Made by a program: the position numbers and the translations under genes
Source of the DNA: CAVUAA01 sp963739345
GTDB lineage: Bacteria; Chlamydiota; Chlamydiia; Chlamydiales; JAFEGQ01
Reading direction: 5' to 3'
Assembly (NCBI GenBank): GCA_963739345.1
Contig: CAVUAA010000001.1
Location: 930,001-994,000 of the forward strand
DNA length: 64,000 bases
Notes under the pieces: generated by a model
Database searches by the model: none
What the model was told of the DNA's origin: nothing
Seen by the model: only the letters and a program-made list of their open reading frames with translations
Shown: piece by piece, positions 34,686-45,393 of the stretch
Layout: every line of letters starts with the position of its first letter
Position numbering within the stretch: position 1 is the first letter of the stretch

Positions 34686-37600
34686 ATGGAATCACATTCG
34701 AACTACAAAACACATTACGGAGACCCAGCTAAGCTGGAATTGGCTTTGCTCGACATCCTCAAAGAGCCTGACCTGATTGCGCCAGTCATCGCGCGGCTCA
34801 AGACAAGCGCATGTAGTGCCATCAAACTGATATCCGATCGGATCGGATATCCAGAGGTTATCTGCACGAGAAAACCCAAAGGATCAATCTATGCCTTGCA
34901 GAACACGAATCTCAGGGGCCTCCCGGGTCCTGAGCTCTTCAAACCGCTGCGATCTCTGATTGCATCCATCAATAGGATTCTGTCGGAGTCCAAGGAGACA
35001 AGAGCCACTAAGTCAGAACGGGAGGACCTCCAAACTCTACGTACGCACTACGAGAACTTCATCGTCAACGTAATAGAAGTGAAAGGTAAAGAGCGTTTGG
35101 ACCTGCTTAAGGGGCCCGCCCGTCTCTATGGTCTGGAACAAGTGTGGCTTATGAAACGGCATAAAGCACGCCAAAGGGTGAGCATCAACAAGTACAATCA
35201 ACCTCGAAAGAAAAATCCTTTCGGAGCTGGCGCTGTCTTCGGAACAAAGGAGTTACATTACAAGTGTTCGCACCTCAACGGCCTTTTTCCAGGCCAGGAG
35301 GTGGCCGTGAATTTCTTTGAAAAGCGACTCTTTGAGCAAAAGACTGCCGTCACAAAACTCATCAAAATCGAGGGGATCTGGGTCCGCTCAATCGCGGAGA
35401 TAAACCATGGAAGGGATCATCTGAAAGCGCTAAGTAACTTCATGATCGAAGACAAAGATCGCTCCGCAGTAGAATTTTTCGATAAATATCCCGACCAGAA
35501 AGCGAAGTTTCTCTTTGATGAGACGCGTGAGAGTTACCTGGTACAGGTCTCTCTGACAGTAGAGGGGAAAAGCCTGCTCGATTTCGGAAACATGGAGACC
35601 TATGCCAAGTTAACGGATCGGAGCACCTCCATCTCCTTTATCCTTTCCCTCGTTTTGCGCTACAGGGATGGTCATATCCATAATTTCATGGTTGATAAGC
35701 AACACCAAGTCGTTGGCATCGACAACGATCAAGCTCTTGGACCTGCTGTCGGAATCCAAAAGAGGGATCCCTATCTCAACCTCCGCAGCATCCTCCTCCT
35801 GCTCCCTGAATGGAATGACCAACCGCTCAATCCCGGCGTGCTACAGCAGTTACAAGATATCAACCCCTCCGAATTTATGCTCCAGTGGTTAGGAGATCTG
35901 CATAATCAGAACATTGAGTATGCGAAGCTCAAGAGTCGGGGGGCATTTGACACCATCGACTACGAAAAACTCTCTCTACCTATCACCTTCCTCTACTCAT
36001 CTATTGCTGAAACTTACCGGCTGCTAGTTGAGCTCAAGCAGATTGCCCGCCAGAACCCCAAAACCCGCTGGGAGATCTTCCAAGTCCTTTACCCTCCCAT
36101 TGCCACCCTTTACGAACAGTTGCTTACCAAGACAGGAAACGATCCGGTTGCGACACAGAATCTCCTTTTTCGTAGCGGAGAAGCCTGCTGGATCGGGGGG
36201 CTGATTAAAGAAATACAGGATGATTTGTTGGACCCTAACGATCCCACAGAGATGGAGTTCTTTGAGGATCTTTTTAATGAGCTCAAGGCTTTAAGTTCAG
36301 CCGAGACCGGATCTCACCTTGCCCCTCTAGAGCTTGCTCAGAAATGGCTGGATGATTTTCCTCTTAGCAAATGTACAGAGGATGAGCAGATCAGTCTTCT
36401 TAGCATCGCCCTGGACTGCTTTCCCAATTGGAAGGCGCTCACCCTCTCACAGAACACTCTAAAAAAACGGACTCTTTTAAAATTCCTGGAGAGGCGAAAA
36501 CAAATCAATTTAGTCACTATCTCTCATTCGAAGAGCCCCGTTTCTCCTGGAGCGGTATACGGCATGCTAGATAAAGGCATAAATGTCACCCTTGTTGATA
36601 CTGACTTACAAAACAGCACGCCCGAGACTATCAAAAAGCTCAAAATCTATGCAAAATCAAAGGGACTGGAATTCAAACCCGAGAATACGAAAAACAACAA
36701 TAATCTCCCTTTCCCAACCATTCCCATACTTTCTAAAACTAAGGACAGCCAAAACAATGAACCTCCGAAACAATCCAACCAATTCACTCAAGAAACAAAT
36801 GCTAATCACCTTCCACCAGAATTCGAACCTCTTGAGGTTATCCGTGAATTCAAGCGCGCTGAGCGGATCCTTATCCTAAACTCCTTTACTGACCTTGCAG
36901 AACTCAGCTCCGCCTTCCAGGTAAGAGTGACCAGGGCCTTTGCAAATGACAAGCAGCTCCTCACCCATCTTGCCTCCCGGCTCTCCGACAGCTCAATTCG
37001 AGTGTTGGATCTGTCAGATACTGAGATTAATAATAACGACTTGAATTTATTAATCAAAAACATGCCAGACAACCCAATTTATTTTGAATTATCGTGGTGT
37101 AAACATCTGAACAAAGAGACACTACTCGGTCTTATCAATAGCTATCGTCTCTCTGAAAAAAGCGGGAATGCTTATGGACAGGTCTGCCTAGGCCACATCT
37201 ACTTTAGAGGCGTATGTATAGAGGCAGATAAAGAGATGGCTGTGTATTTGTACGGCTTGGCAGCAGACCAGGGGCTTGCGGAAGCGCAATGCTGCATGGG
37301 TGATTGCCACCGGACTGGCAGGGGGGTGGAACACAAGAATTTAGAAAAAGCGGTGCAATTCTATGAACTAGCCGCTGCTCAGAAAAATTCCCGAGCATTG
37401 CACCAGCTAAGTATTTGCCACGCACGGGGAGAGGGAGTCAAAGAGGCTAATATGGCTACAGCCATGTCCTATCTATACCAAGCGACCAGTCTTGGGAATA
37501 TTGACGCATGTATGGAGCTGGCACTCCGTTATCAGTTTGGTAACGATGTAGACCTGAACACTAAGGTCGCGAACATACTATTCGAACTAGCGGCTGAGCA

Positions 37601-39491
37601 CGGCGGCGTTGATCAAAAACAAACTTTGCGAGAAGTCAAGAGGAGAGATTCTCAATCACCGAACAACCTGAAAAATGGCATGTCTCGCCGGTCGCCGCGC
37701 AACATTTTCCGGGGGGCAACTAATCAACCATTGAACATGAAGGGTGAGGAACGCTCACCCAGCTCTCCACAATCCGGAGACCTCTTCATCCTTGACTCTA
37801 ATCAGGATCTGGAGCAGCTCAAGGGTATTTGCAAAATCAGAATTGGTAGAAATTTTGCAACAAACGAAACATCCCTTGCCCAACTGGCCAAACAGTTCCC
37901 CGATACACTCAAGGAGTTGGACCTATCCAATACTGAAATTACAGATGACGGCTTGAGCCTATTGTTGAACGCGATGCCAAAAGATCCTATCTTTATTAAG
38001 ATAGCGCGCTGCTCCTCTCTAACAAGGCAAGGGATCGACCCCCTTATTTCTAAGTACACTGAAGCTGCAGCATGCGGCAATGCCTTGGCGTGGGTCTGGG
38101 CAGGACACACCTATATCAACTATATAGGCGCATCAAAAAAGAATCAGCTGACAGGAGCGACTTGCTACCAAAATGCCGCTGACTTGAAGCATCCCGAGGG
38201 ACAATACCACCTGGCCAACTGCTATGAAAAGGGGATAGGTGTAGGCAAGGAGTATGCGATGGCAACCCGTTTCTATGAAAAGGCAGCCGAGCAACAGCAC
38301 CTCGAAGCACAATACTGCCTGGGTGTCCGGCACGCATTTGGGCAGGGGGTTGATCAGAGCACGGAGAAAGCGATGGAGTGGTATCGCAAAGCTGCGGAGG
38401 GGGGGCACCCCATTGCCTGCTGGGCGCTGGGTTGCATCTACTGGAAGGGTAATGAGATAACCAAAAAGGACTTGCCGGAAGCAATAAAGTTCTTAGAGAT
38501 TGCATCGAGCCATGGGGACGAAGATGCTCAGAAAGCGCTTATCCAGATAGAAAAAAAACAATCACGCCCTTCACTTACAAGGTCAATCAGCAACGTGAAG
38601 AACTCTCTACCTCAAACTTCGCCGCGTAAATTTAGCACGGTACGGAGTAGGCATCCTAAAAGAACGGGTCGAAACAATTCCAAAGAGATAGGACCCCGTT
38701 TCGGAGATGTGAATTTAACTCCTGATCGGGTCTTAATGATTCGTACCACTGACGATCTTAAGCACCTCCCGCAAGTGTTGAAGGCCAAGGTGAGCTCGAA
38801 ATTTGCTGAAGACCCAAGGCGCATTCAAGCGCTGGCTGAACAGCTCCCGAGCACGCTCCGCGAATTGGATCTGTCCAACACCAAGATTACGACTAACTCC
38901 TTAAATGACTTAATAAAAGGCGGGCCGAGAAATCCAATATATTTTAATACTCTAGGATGCGAACTTCTTTCGCAGAAAGGAGGACGAAAATCTTTGATCA
39001 ATGCGTACAAAAAATATAAAAAAAACCCAAGGTGCCACGGTCTACTTTTGCTGAGGGGTGTAACTGACAAGCCGGACCCGAAAAAAGCAATTAAGTATTT
39101 TTTTAATGCAGAAAAGCGGAATGATTTATGGGCGACTGACCTCATCGGTGAGTGTTATGACCACCCGTTGTGGAATGACCCTCACCAGGCAAATGTCTAT
39201 TATCAACGTGCAGCCGATCAAGGCTTTGCTAGTGCACAGTGCCATCTAGCCGAGAATCTATGGGCTGGGCGAGGTTTTGATAAGCCAAATTGTCAAAAAG
39301 CGGTGAAGCTGTACGCTCTTGCAGCCGAGCAGGGACATGCACGAGCACAATGCCTGCTGGCCGACTGCTACATAAAAGGAGTGGAGATTGAGAAGAGCAT
39401 CCCTGCGGCAACACGATGGCTCGAGCGTGCGGCGAAACAGGGCTGCAAAGAGGCAGAAAACGCCCTAGCTGAGCTGATACAGACAGAGTAG
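34686..39491 (+). CDS. Giant kinase-like, LRR and Sel1 repeat protein; effector candidate
   Basis: A 1601-residue protein from ATG 34686 (an upstream in-frame ATG at 34620 gives 1623). Residues about 190-480 contain RDGHIHNFMVDKQHQVVGID at 327-346, which fits the catalytic and metal-binding loops of PI3/PI4-kinase-like or actin-fragmin-kinase-like enzymes (D328, N333, D346). From about residue 727 a module of about 310 residues occurs three times (727, 1032, 1348): a leucine-rich segment (LRELDLSNTEI type) followed by Sel1/TPR-like repeats (AQYCLGVRHAFGQGVDQSTE). Basic Ser-rich linkers separate the modules. There is no signal peptide. Kinase-fold assignment is my inference from motifs. Such architecture suggests a host-directed secreted protein. 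Confidence 0.8.
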   Translation: MESHSNYKTHYGDPAKLELALLDILKEPDLIAPVIARLKTSACSAIKLISDRIGYPEVICTRKPKGSIYALQNTNLRGLPGPELFKPLRSLIASINRILSESKETRATKSEREDLQTLRTHYENFIVNVIEVKGKERLDLLKGPARLYGLEQVWLMKRHKARQRVSINKYNQPRKKNPFGAGAVFGTKELHYKCSHLNGLFPGQEVAVNFFEKRLFEQKTAVTKLIKIEGIWVRSIAEINHGRDHLKALSNFMIEDKDRSAVEFFDKYPDQKAKFLFDETRESYLVQVSLTVEGKSLLDFGNMETYAKLTDRSTSISFILSLVLRYRDGHIHNFMVDKQHQVVGIDNDQALGPAVGIQKRDPYLNLRSILLLLPEWNDQPLNPGVLQQLQDINPSEFMLQWLGDLHNQNIEYAKLKSRGAFDTIDYEKLSLPITFLYSSIAETYRLLVELKQIARQNPKTRWEIFQVLYPPIATLYEQLLTKTGNDPVATQNLLFRSGEACWIGGLIKEIQDDLLDPNDPTEMEFFEDLFNELKALSSAETGSHLAPLELAQKWLDDFPLSKCTEDEQISLLSIALDCFPNWKALTLSQNTLKKRTLLKFLERRKQINLVTISHSKSPVSPGAVYGMLDKGINVTLVDTDLQNSTPETIKKLKIYAKSKGLEFKPENTKNNNNLPFPTIPILSKTKDSQNNEPPKQSNQFTQETNANHLPPEFEPLEVIREFKRAERILILNSFTDLAELSSAFQVRVTRAFANDKQLLTHLASRLSDSSIRVLDLSDTEINNNDLNLLIKNMPDNPIYFELSWCKHLNKETLLGLINSYRLSEKSGNAYGQVCLGHIYFRGVCIEADKEMAVYLYGLAADQGLAEAQCCMGDCHRTGRGVEHKNLEKAVQFYELAAAQKNSRALHQLSICHARGEGVKEANMATAMSYLYQATSLGNIDACMELALRYQFGNDVDLNTKVANILFELAAEHGGVDQKQTLREVKRRDSQSPNNLKNGMSRRSPRNIFRGATNQPLNMKGEERSPSSPQSGDLFILDSNQDLEQLKGICKIRIGRNFATNETSLAQLAKQFPDTLKELDLSNTEITDDGLSLLLNAMPKDPIFIKIARCSSLTRQGIDPLISKYTEAAACGNALAWVWAGHTYINYIGASKKNQLTGATCYQNAADLKHPEGQYHLANCYEKGIGVGKEYAMATRFYEKAAEQQHLEAQYCLGVRHAFGQGVDQSTEKAMEWYRKAAEGGHPIACWALGCIYWKGNEITKKDLPEAIKFLEIASSHGDEDAQKALIQIEKKQSRPSLTRSISNVKNSLPQTSPRKFSTVRSRHPKRTGRNNSKEIGPRFGDVNLTPDRVLMIRTTDDLKHLPQVLKAKVSSKFAEDPRRIQALAEQLPSTLRELDLSNTKITTNSLNDLIKGGPRNPIYFNTLGCELLSQKGGRKSLINAYKKYKKNPRCHGLLLLRGVTDKPDPKKAIKYFFNAEKRNDLWATDLIGECYDHPLWNDPHQANVYYQRAADQGFASAQCHLAENLWAGRGFDKPNCQKAVKLYALAAEQGHARAQCLLADCYIKGVEIEKSIPAATRWLERAAKQGCKEAENALAELIQTE

Positions 39492-39605
39492 AAAGAGAGC
39501 TCGCTTTACTTAGCAAAAAAAAGAGCGGCCACCTATCTGTCCGCATGCCTATTTTACTTCTACCCAACTCTCCACACCCGTCTTTCGAACATTACCTGCA
39601 TCAAG

Positions 39606-39695
39606 ATGGAAGAGGCGGCCGTCGGCCTCTATGCCGAAGGAATCATCCGCGAACTTTGCCCCCTCCTCCAAGAATCGGATCTGGCTCTCACTTCT
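39606..39695 (+). pseudogene. Possible gene remnant (short protein-like stretch)
   Basis: Between the giant gene and the leftward operon (39492-39687) the plus strand reads ITCIKMEEAAVGLYAEGIIRELCPLLQESDLALTS and a stop, with a composition that looks protein-like. ATG at 39606 has no ribosome-binding site. It could be the decayed end of a former gene. The rest of the gap contains only an A-run and no recognisable signal. Confidence 0.25.
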
Positions 39696-40446
39696 TGAGA
39701 GCTTCCTTTAAGTCTTGTTTCGTTTGCTCGACGAACTCTTTGTCCTCCAGCTTATGCTTCAACCAGAATGCGAAAAACTTCTCGTGAAGCTCAGCGCTAT
39801 CAATTGAATTGCAAAGAAAAGAGATAATGGCTGGCCGCTTTTTTTTCCGTTCAGCAGCGCTAATCGCCAACAATTGGAGCGCAATGTGATCGCCACACAT
39901 CAAATCTAGGCGATCGGAAATCAGCTGATAGGTCCTCCAAGCATACGTTGGCATCTCCTCACAGACAATGTGCGCAAGCTTGCACACGGTCGCTAATTTC
40001 AACTTCCGGTCTTCCAACAATTCGATCGCATGGTCTGGCTTGTTCTCAGCGAGAAGAAGACAAAGCTCATCTCCCATTTCCAGTGGGTATTTGGGAGCGA
40101 TGTGTTTGAGTGCGAGCGGCAGATATTGGGGCTCGCCTTCGGCCCACTTCAGCACCACCTTCTTCAGACTCACCAACGAGCAAACTAGACCGCGCCAATC
40201 GGGTTCCTTCTTGTGATCCCACAGATCGATCAGATCGAACATGGCGTGTGAAGCCTCCGTGGCGCACCGTTCACAAAACTCCTGGAGTTCCCGAAAACGA
40301 CAATCGCGCTCCACGAGCCATTTGAGCGCTTCAGAAGCTGTCTTTTCTTTTTTTTTAACAGCCTCAAACGCCTGATCTGGAAAATACTTGGTGTCGCTGA
40401 TTCCGTTGATGGTGAACAGGTTAGGTCGTTTTAGGATTTCCGGCAA
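39688..40446 (-). CDS. Hypothetical protein, alpha-helical
   Basis: This 252-residue protein is not recognised. It appears soluble and helical, with repeated leucine-containing segments (ALKHIAPKYPLEMGDELCLLLAENKPDHAIELLEDRKLKLATVCKLAHIV), perhaps a HEAT/TPR-like solenoid. It ends in a Lys-rich tail (QTKQDLKEALKK) and has a Lys run KKKEK near residue 30. It overlaps the end of the histidine phosphatase gene by 26 bases, so it is the last gene of the leftward operon. No function is suggested. Confidence 0.7.
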   Translation of the reverse strand: MPEILKRPNLFTINGISDTKYFPDQAFEAVKKKEKTASEALKWLVERDCRFRELQEFCERCATEASHAMFDLIDLWDHKKEPDWRGLVCSLVSLKKVVLKWAEGEPQYLPLALKHIAPKYPLEMGDELCLLLAENKPDHAIELLEDRKLKLATVCKLAHIVCEEMPTYAWRTYQLISDRLDLMCGDHIALQLLAISAAERKKKRPAIISFLCNSIDSAELHEKFFAFWLKHKLEDKEFVEQTKQDLKEALKK

Positions 40447-41004
40447 CGACTCCTGTATTCCACCCTAAGATGGCCCGCTCCCCACGCGAGAAGCCCAGTA
40501 CCGACAACGCTGCAGTTCCCAATACAAACGCCTTGCCCCACGTTGCATCCAGACCGATCCATCGGGCGACCAACACGCGGAGAAAATGACCGTGCGAAAA
40601 GAGCGCCACATCGCCCTCTGCCGCGAGCGCTCTTGCGATGACCGCATCGGCGCGAGCACCCACATCGGCCGCTGACTCACCATTCGGACCTCCCCCTTGA
40701 AAATCGTCCATCCAGGATTGCTCTTATGAATCTCAAGGGTAGTCAGCCCCTCGTAGTCCCCGTAATTCCACTCAACCGCCTCAGGACAGGGCTCTCCGGT
40801 GAAACCGGCGAGTTCACAGGTCTGGCGTGCTCGCAATAGCGGACTCGTCAAGACCAGATCAAACTCACACCCCTTAATGCGCCGAGCGAGCGCTCGCGCC
40901 TCCTCTTCTCCTTTCGAGGTGAGAGGAAGATCGGTCACACCCGTGTGTTTCCCATCGCGCGACCACTCCGTCTCACCGTGTCGGCACAAGAACAGCTTCG
41001 TCAT
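40421..41004 (-). pseudogene. Histidine phosphatase (phosphoglycerate mutase-like) with a frameshift
   Basis: The first frame carries the phosphohistidine motif LFLCRHGETEWS and runs to NPGWTIFKGE; the other frame continues with GGGPNGESAADVGARADAVIA and the second catalytic His in ALFSHGHFLRVLVARW. One extra G in the five-base C/G run at 40692-40696 would join them as TIFKGGGPNGES, giving about 195 residues. The family includes phosphoglycerate mutases and alpha-ribazole phosphatase. The lesion may be real or a homopolymer sequencing error. It overlaps the upstream MFS gene by about 32 bases. Confidence 0.82.
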
Positions 41005-42579
41005 GTTTTTTTCCTTTTATATGGTTCCAAATCATTAGCCCGCCAATCGCCACCATCACCCCTACGACCGCCCAACCGAGGATGTAGATGGCGTCGATGA
41101 GACCGGCCAACTCGGCCTGATTGACTACGCGGGTGGCCACCTGCAAATGCGCCTCTTTTGCCGCCTCGAGAGGGGTGAGCCCTCGTGCGATCAGCGATTC
41201 CGAGAGCTCAGCGACATACTGCCGGTAGCGGACCGACTGCCCATTCACCATCTCGCCAAACATCACCGTGTGAAACGGCGCCCGTGTGTTTTTGATCGTC
41301 AGCACGATCGACGAACCATAAGCCGCCACAATCAGACGGAGGTAGAGAATCACCACGCTGCCCTTGTGAGAGAGCCGCTCAGGAACGTGCGAAAGGGCCA
41401 AAACGGTGAGCGGCCCAATCACCAGCGCAATGCCCGCCGCCCGCACGACAAAGATGAGGATGAGCTGCTCTGGAGGGCTTTGAATCGTCATGTATTGACT
41501 CATCCAGCAGGAGAGAGCGACCAACCCTAACCCAGGCAAAATGTACCAATCCATCTTCACCCACCGTGAAAAGATCCCGGGATGAAGCCAACCACCACAT
41601 AGGTGAACCCAATCACACTCATCACAAGACCCACCCGCAACGGCTCGTAACGAAACACCTGCTGCAACATCTCAATGTCCACCAAGATCACCCCGAAAAC
41701 CATCACCCCAACCACCAGCATTCCCAACGTCCCGAGCGAATAGGCCGGATCGCGAAAGAGCTCCGGCATGAACAGCGGATTGCGGTGCGAGCGCCCGTGG
41801 ATGAGCATCACCAAAAACGCAGCCAACCCCACCCCAAAAAGGGTCACACTCATCGGTGAGAACCACCCAGACGTGTTCCACGCCGCCTTCGCTTCGGTCA
41901 CCAGCACCAACCACACCGTCACCCAGACCACCGAACAGAGGTAGCCGATCCAATCATAGGGTGGATCGTTCGATTTTTTCGTCTCTGGCTGAACCAGCAC
42001 CGTCACCAACATCATCAGCGGGTAGGCGATCATATCAAGGTAGAAGATCGCCTTCCAATGGGCGATCTGCGCCAGCCACCCACCCAAAAGGAGCCCCCCG
42101 CCAATCCCCAATCCAAAAGAGAGATTCGAAAAGATCAAGAGAGAGAGGCTCCGCGCCCGTGCCGGACAGTGTTGGACGATGATGTCGATGCCAAGGGCAA
42201 AGACCATCCCTGACCCCACCCCCGAGAGGATCCTCCCAAATAGGAGCCACGCCAGCGTCTCCACATTGACCGTCACCGCCGCACCAATGGTGGCGATCGC
42301 CATTCCCAAGACAAAGAGTAACTTGTGGCCATACCAGCGGGCCAGTCGGACGGTAAGCGGAATCACCAGCGCCCAAACCAACAAAAAACCCTTGCCGATC
42401 CAAAATCCTATCGACGAATCGATCCCAAAATCGCCCTCTATCACCTGCATCAGCACCGCCGAGGCGATGAAGCCGATCTGCACCAACACATTGGCCAAAA
42501 TCACATTGATCAGCAGGACCACCGTCGCCAGCTTCGGTTGCGGCGGAGCCAGAGGCGGTTGACCCCACCACTTCTTCAC
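40973..42579 (-). pseudogene. MFS drug exporter, EmrB/DHA2 type, with a frameshift
   Basis: A 14-segment MFS transporter split into a 340-codon N-terminal frame (to GFIPGSFHGG-stop) and a 195-codon C-terminal frame (VKMDWYILPGLGL...). Adding one A near 41575 gives GFIPGIFSRWVKMDWYILPG, which fits the family. Motif A and C regions are visible in RLARWYGHKLLF and the GVGSGMVFALG helix. It would pump drugs or lipophilic compounds through EmrA and TolC. The start overlaps the emrA stop by 4 bases. Function is lost unless the frameshift is a sequencing artefact. Confidence 0.82.
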
Positions 42580-43481
42580 TCGATTAACACCTCAGCAGAC
42601 ATCCCTGGAAAGAGATAGAGAGGCTGGTCTTCTGGAAAATTTTCGGGGCGGCGGATCGAGATCTTGATCGGAATCCTCTGCTCCACCTTAGTGTAGTTTC
42701 CCGTCGCATTGTTTTGCGGCACTAGCGTGAAGTTCGACGCCGCCGCCCCCTTGATCGCAAACACCTCGCCATAAAACGTGTAGTCCGGATAGGCATCGAT
42801 GTGAATCTTCACCCTGTCGCCCAGGCGGACCCCCTCGAGCTTCGTCTCTTCCAAACGAGCGAGCACCCACACATCTTCCAGATCATACATCGTGAACAGA
42901 CTCTGCCCCGGTGTCACCACGTCGCCCACCCACACCCAACGCTTCGCAATCGTCCCATTCTGTGGCGCACGGATCTCGTAATGGGTCAGCTGAGTCTCGA
43001 TCACCTCCAGCTGCTTGACCGCCAAATTCAAGCTCGCCTCCGCCAATGTCAGCCCCGCATTGGAAATTTCGAGATTCTTCTCCGCGTGGTCAAACGACTG
43101 CGCCGAGATCACCGCATCCTCGATCCCCTCAAGCGCCCGGATATAGTCATCGCGGATCTTATTCCGCTCCGCCTCAGCCGCCAACACCTCCTGCTCAATC
43201 TTGACAATGTTGGCCGCCGCCTCCTCCCGCTTTGCAACCGGCACATCGGAGCGGAGGATAGCGATCAGCTGCCCCGCCTCCACCCGGTCCCCCTCGTCGA
43301 CAAAGAGAGCGATCACCTCTTCGGTCACATTCGAACTTAAGTCGGTCCCAAACGCCTCGATCTGCGCATCATTTGTCCAGACGCGGTTCTCTCGCCAGGC
43401 GATGAAGCCCGCCACCGCAATCCCCACGGCCACGATCACCCCAACTGATATCCCAATTAAAACTGGCGTCTGTTTTCGCAT
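42576..43481 (-). CDS. HlyD/EmrA-type membrane fusion protein
   Basis: A 301-residue periplasmic adaptor: N-terminal membrane anchor (LIGISVGVIVAVGIAVAGFIAW), lipoyl halves (VTEEVIALFVDEGDRVEAGQLIAIL and YEIRAPQNGTIAKRWVWVGDVVTPGQSLFTM) around a coiled-coil hairpin, and a C-terminal beta-barrel (GDRVKIHIDAYPDYTFYGEV). It links the MFS pump to the TolC-like channel. The gene is intact, although the genes on both sides are frameshifted. It overlaps both neighbours. Confidence 0.92.
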   Translation of the reverse strand: MRKQTPVLIGISVGVIVAVGIAVAGFIAWRENRVWTNDAQIEAFGTDLSSNVTEEVIALFVDEGDRVEAGQLIAILRSDVPVAKREEAAANIVKIEQEVLAAEAERNKIRDDYIRALEGIEDAVISAQSFDHAEKNLEISNAGLTLAEASLNLAVKQLEVIETQLTHYEIRAPQNGTIAKRWVWVGDVVTPGQSLFTMYDLEDVWVLARLEETKLEGVRLGDRVKIHIDAYPDYTFYGEVFAIKGAAASNFTLVPQNNATGNYTKVEQRIPIKISIRRPENFPEDQPLYLFPGMSAEVLIE

Positions 43482-44883
43482 CGCAATTCCGTGAGGTCAA
43501 CCCCCGACACATGTCGAAGGCCATAATACCCTTTGATTAGGTCATACCTCGCCACATTGCGAATATTCAAGGCTTGAATGTAGCCGTCGACCACCGACTG
43601 GTAGTCGAAGATCGTGATGTAGCCAATGTTGAGCTGGTCTTGTGCCAGCTCAACCGTCTGCGCCGCCAGCCGGACATTCGATTCGGCCGTCACCAAACTC
43701 GACGTCGCCTCCTCGATCTCAAAGATCTGCCCCCGCACCTGCTCATAGGCTCGCTGCACCGCCCGCTTGTACTCAAACTGCTTCGCCCGTCGACCGTGGA
43801 GAGCCTTACACACCCGCTGCTCACGCCCCCCGCCGTCAAGCACCGTCCAGCTCAGCTCAAACCCGATCGCCCCCCGATAGCGCTGGTTGAAAAAGTTCGA
43901 AGATGGAAAGTCGAGCATCCGCGTCGCGTAACCGCCGTAGTTCCCCTCAAGATGAATCTCCGGCGCATATTTTCCCCGCATTTTCTTACATTTGTACGCG
44001 CAATCTTCACCTCCGTCCCCACTGATTGCAGCGTTGGCTGAAACTTAAGCGCCGTCGTCTCCCAATAGTCCATCTCTCCTGGCGTGAAGAGAGCATTCAT
44101 CACCCTCACCTCACCCTCAGGAAAACCCGGCTTGAAAATCATCCCTTTGAGCGACTCCGCCGCAAAGACCTCCTCCGCCCGCGCCAGCTTCTCCCCAATA
44201 TCGGGAATCGCAGCGACCGGAATCTCACTCTCCGCCAACCCGATCTCCACACTGCCCGGGTCATAACCGAGCACCCGAACCAACACATCGTTGTCCAGCT
44301 TCAGCTGCTTCACCGCCTGATAGTAGGTGGCCGTCGCATTGGCCACCGCCACCTTCGCCTGGTTAAAATTGAGCAAAATCGACGTCCCAATCCGCCAATC
44401 CGCCTCCGCCCGCTCCGCTAAACTTGTAAACAGCTCCACATTCTCCACCGCCGTCCCCACCGTCTCCTGATCGAGAATTACCTGATAGTAAGTTGCACGA
44501 ACGTCGTACAAAACATCAATCATCACCGCATCAAGCAGCCGCTGCATTAGTTCCACGTGCAGCCCTGAGATCTTCACATCGTAGTACTTGGTGGTCGAGA
44601 GGATTTGCTGAGTGGTGTTGAACTGCGACAAGAACGCGCTATTTGCATTGGTCCCCGGCTGCCGCCGTTCCGTCTGATAACCTCGGCTGATGTACTGAAC
44701 TTGGGGAAACCAAGCTGACAGAGCCTCCAGCTTTCCCGCCCTTGCCTCCGCCACCAGCTGCTGCATCGCCAGCACTCGGTTATTATTGCTAAGGGCAACT
44801 AGCTCAGCCTCCTGCAGCGTCAATTGACACCCTTCAGCCGCTAGCACCCCCCACAGACATAGTAGACCCACCAGTATTCGCAT
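43457..44883 (-). pseudogene. TolC-family outer membrane efflux protein with a frameshift
   Basis: The N-terminal frame starts with a signal peptide (MRILVGLLCLWGVLAAEG) and runs through a TolC-type helical barrel to KIARTNVRK; the rest (MRGKYAPEIHLEGNYGG... AAQTVELAQDQLNIGYITIFDYQSVVDGYIQA) is in another frame. One additional A in the four-base run at 43981-43984 restores a protein of about 475 residues. ATG at 44883 is preferred over GTG 44895 because GGGAGG then has usable spacing. It would form the outer-membrane duct of the tripartite pump. Confidence 0.85.
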
Positions 44884-44934
44884 CCGTGCAAACACCTCCC
44901 AACTCTCCCCTATACAGGAAAAGACCTATGCCGA

Positions 44935-45393
44935 TCAACTGGGGGTCGCGCCGGTGCCCGCTAACTGCCCGATAGCAAACTCGGCACAGGCGACATCTTG
45001 CTCACCACTCCCTCCGCCGATGCCAATGCCACCCAGGTGCTCACCCCCAGCGGAGAAGATCGGCAACCCGCCTGGTACGAGGAGAAAGCCGGGTAGCTCG
45101 GTCAGCGCGTGGTTGGGGTCAGAGGCTGCCAGATCGGCCAGCTGCGCCGTTGACAGAGGGACTGCCGCAGAACTGTACGCTTTCATCCGTGCGCTCTCTG
45201 CCGACACAAGATAAGACTCATCCATCCGCGCAAACGCCTTAAGATTGCCGTGCTGATCGACCACCGCCACCGCAATCTGAAGACCCAGCTCGTCGGCCTT
45301 CTCCATTGCCCGCTCCGTCAACAACTGTGCTTCGTCAAGCGACAGCCCCTGCGTCACCCCACAAATAGCGAGTAATACCAACAGCATCCTCAT
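44935..45393 (-). CDS. GlcG/HbpS family protein, exported
   Basis: A 152-residue protein with a signal peptide (MRMLLVLLAICGVTQG) and a GlcG/HbpS (DUF336) domain: LTERAMEKADELGLQIAVAVVDQHGNLKAFARMD, then SARMKAYSSAAV, and the glycine-rich LPIFSAGGEHLGGIGIGGG. Relatives bind haem or act in glycolate and cobalamin-linked pathways. It overlaps the tpx stop (ATGA) and is followed by the TolC gene after 51 bp. The periplasmic role is unknown. Confidence 0.88.
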   Translation of the reverse strand: MRMLLVLLAICGVTQGLSLDEAQLLTERAMEKADELGLQIAVAVVDQHGNLKAFARMDESYLVSAESARMKAYSSAAVPLSTAQLADLAASDPNHALTELPGFLLVPGGLPIFSAGGEHLGGIGIGGGSGEQDVACAEFAIGQLAGTGATPS

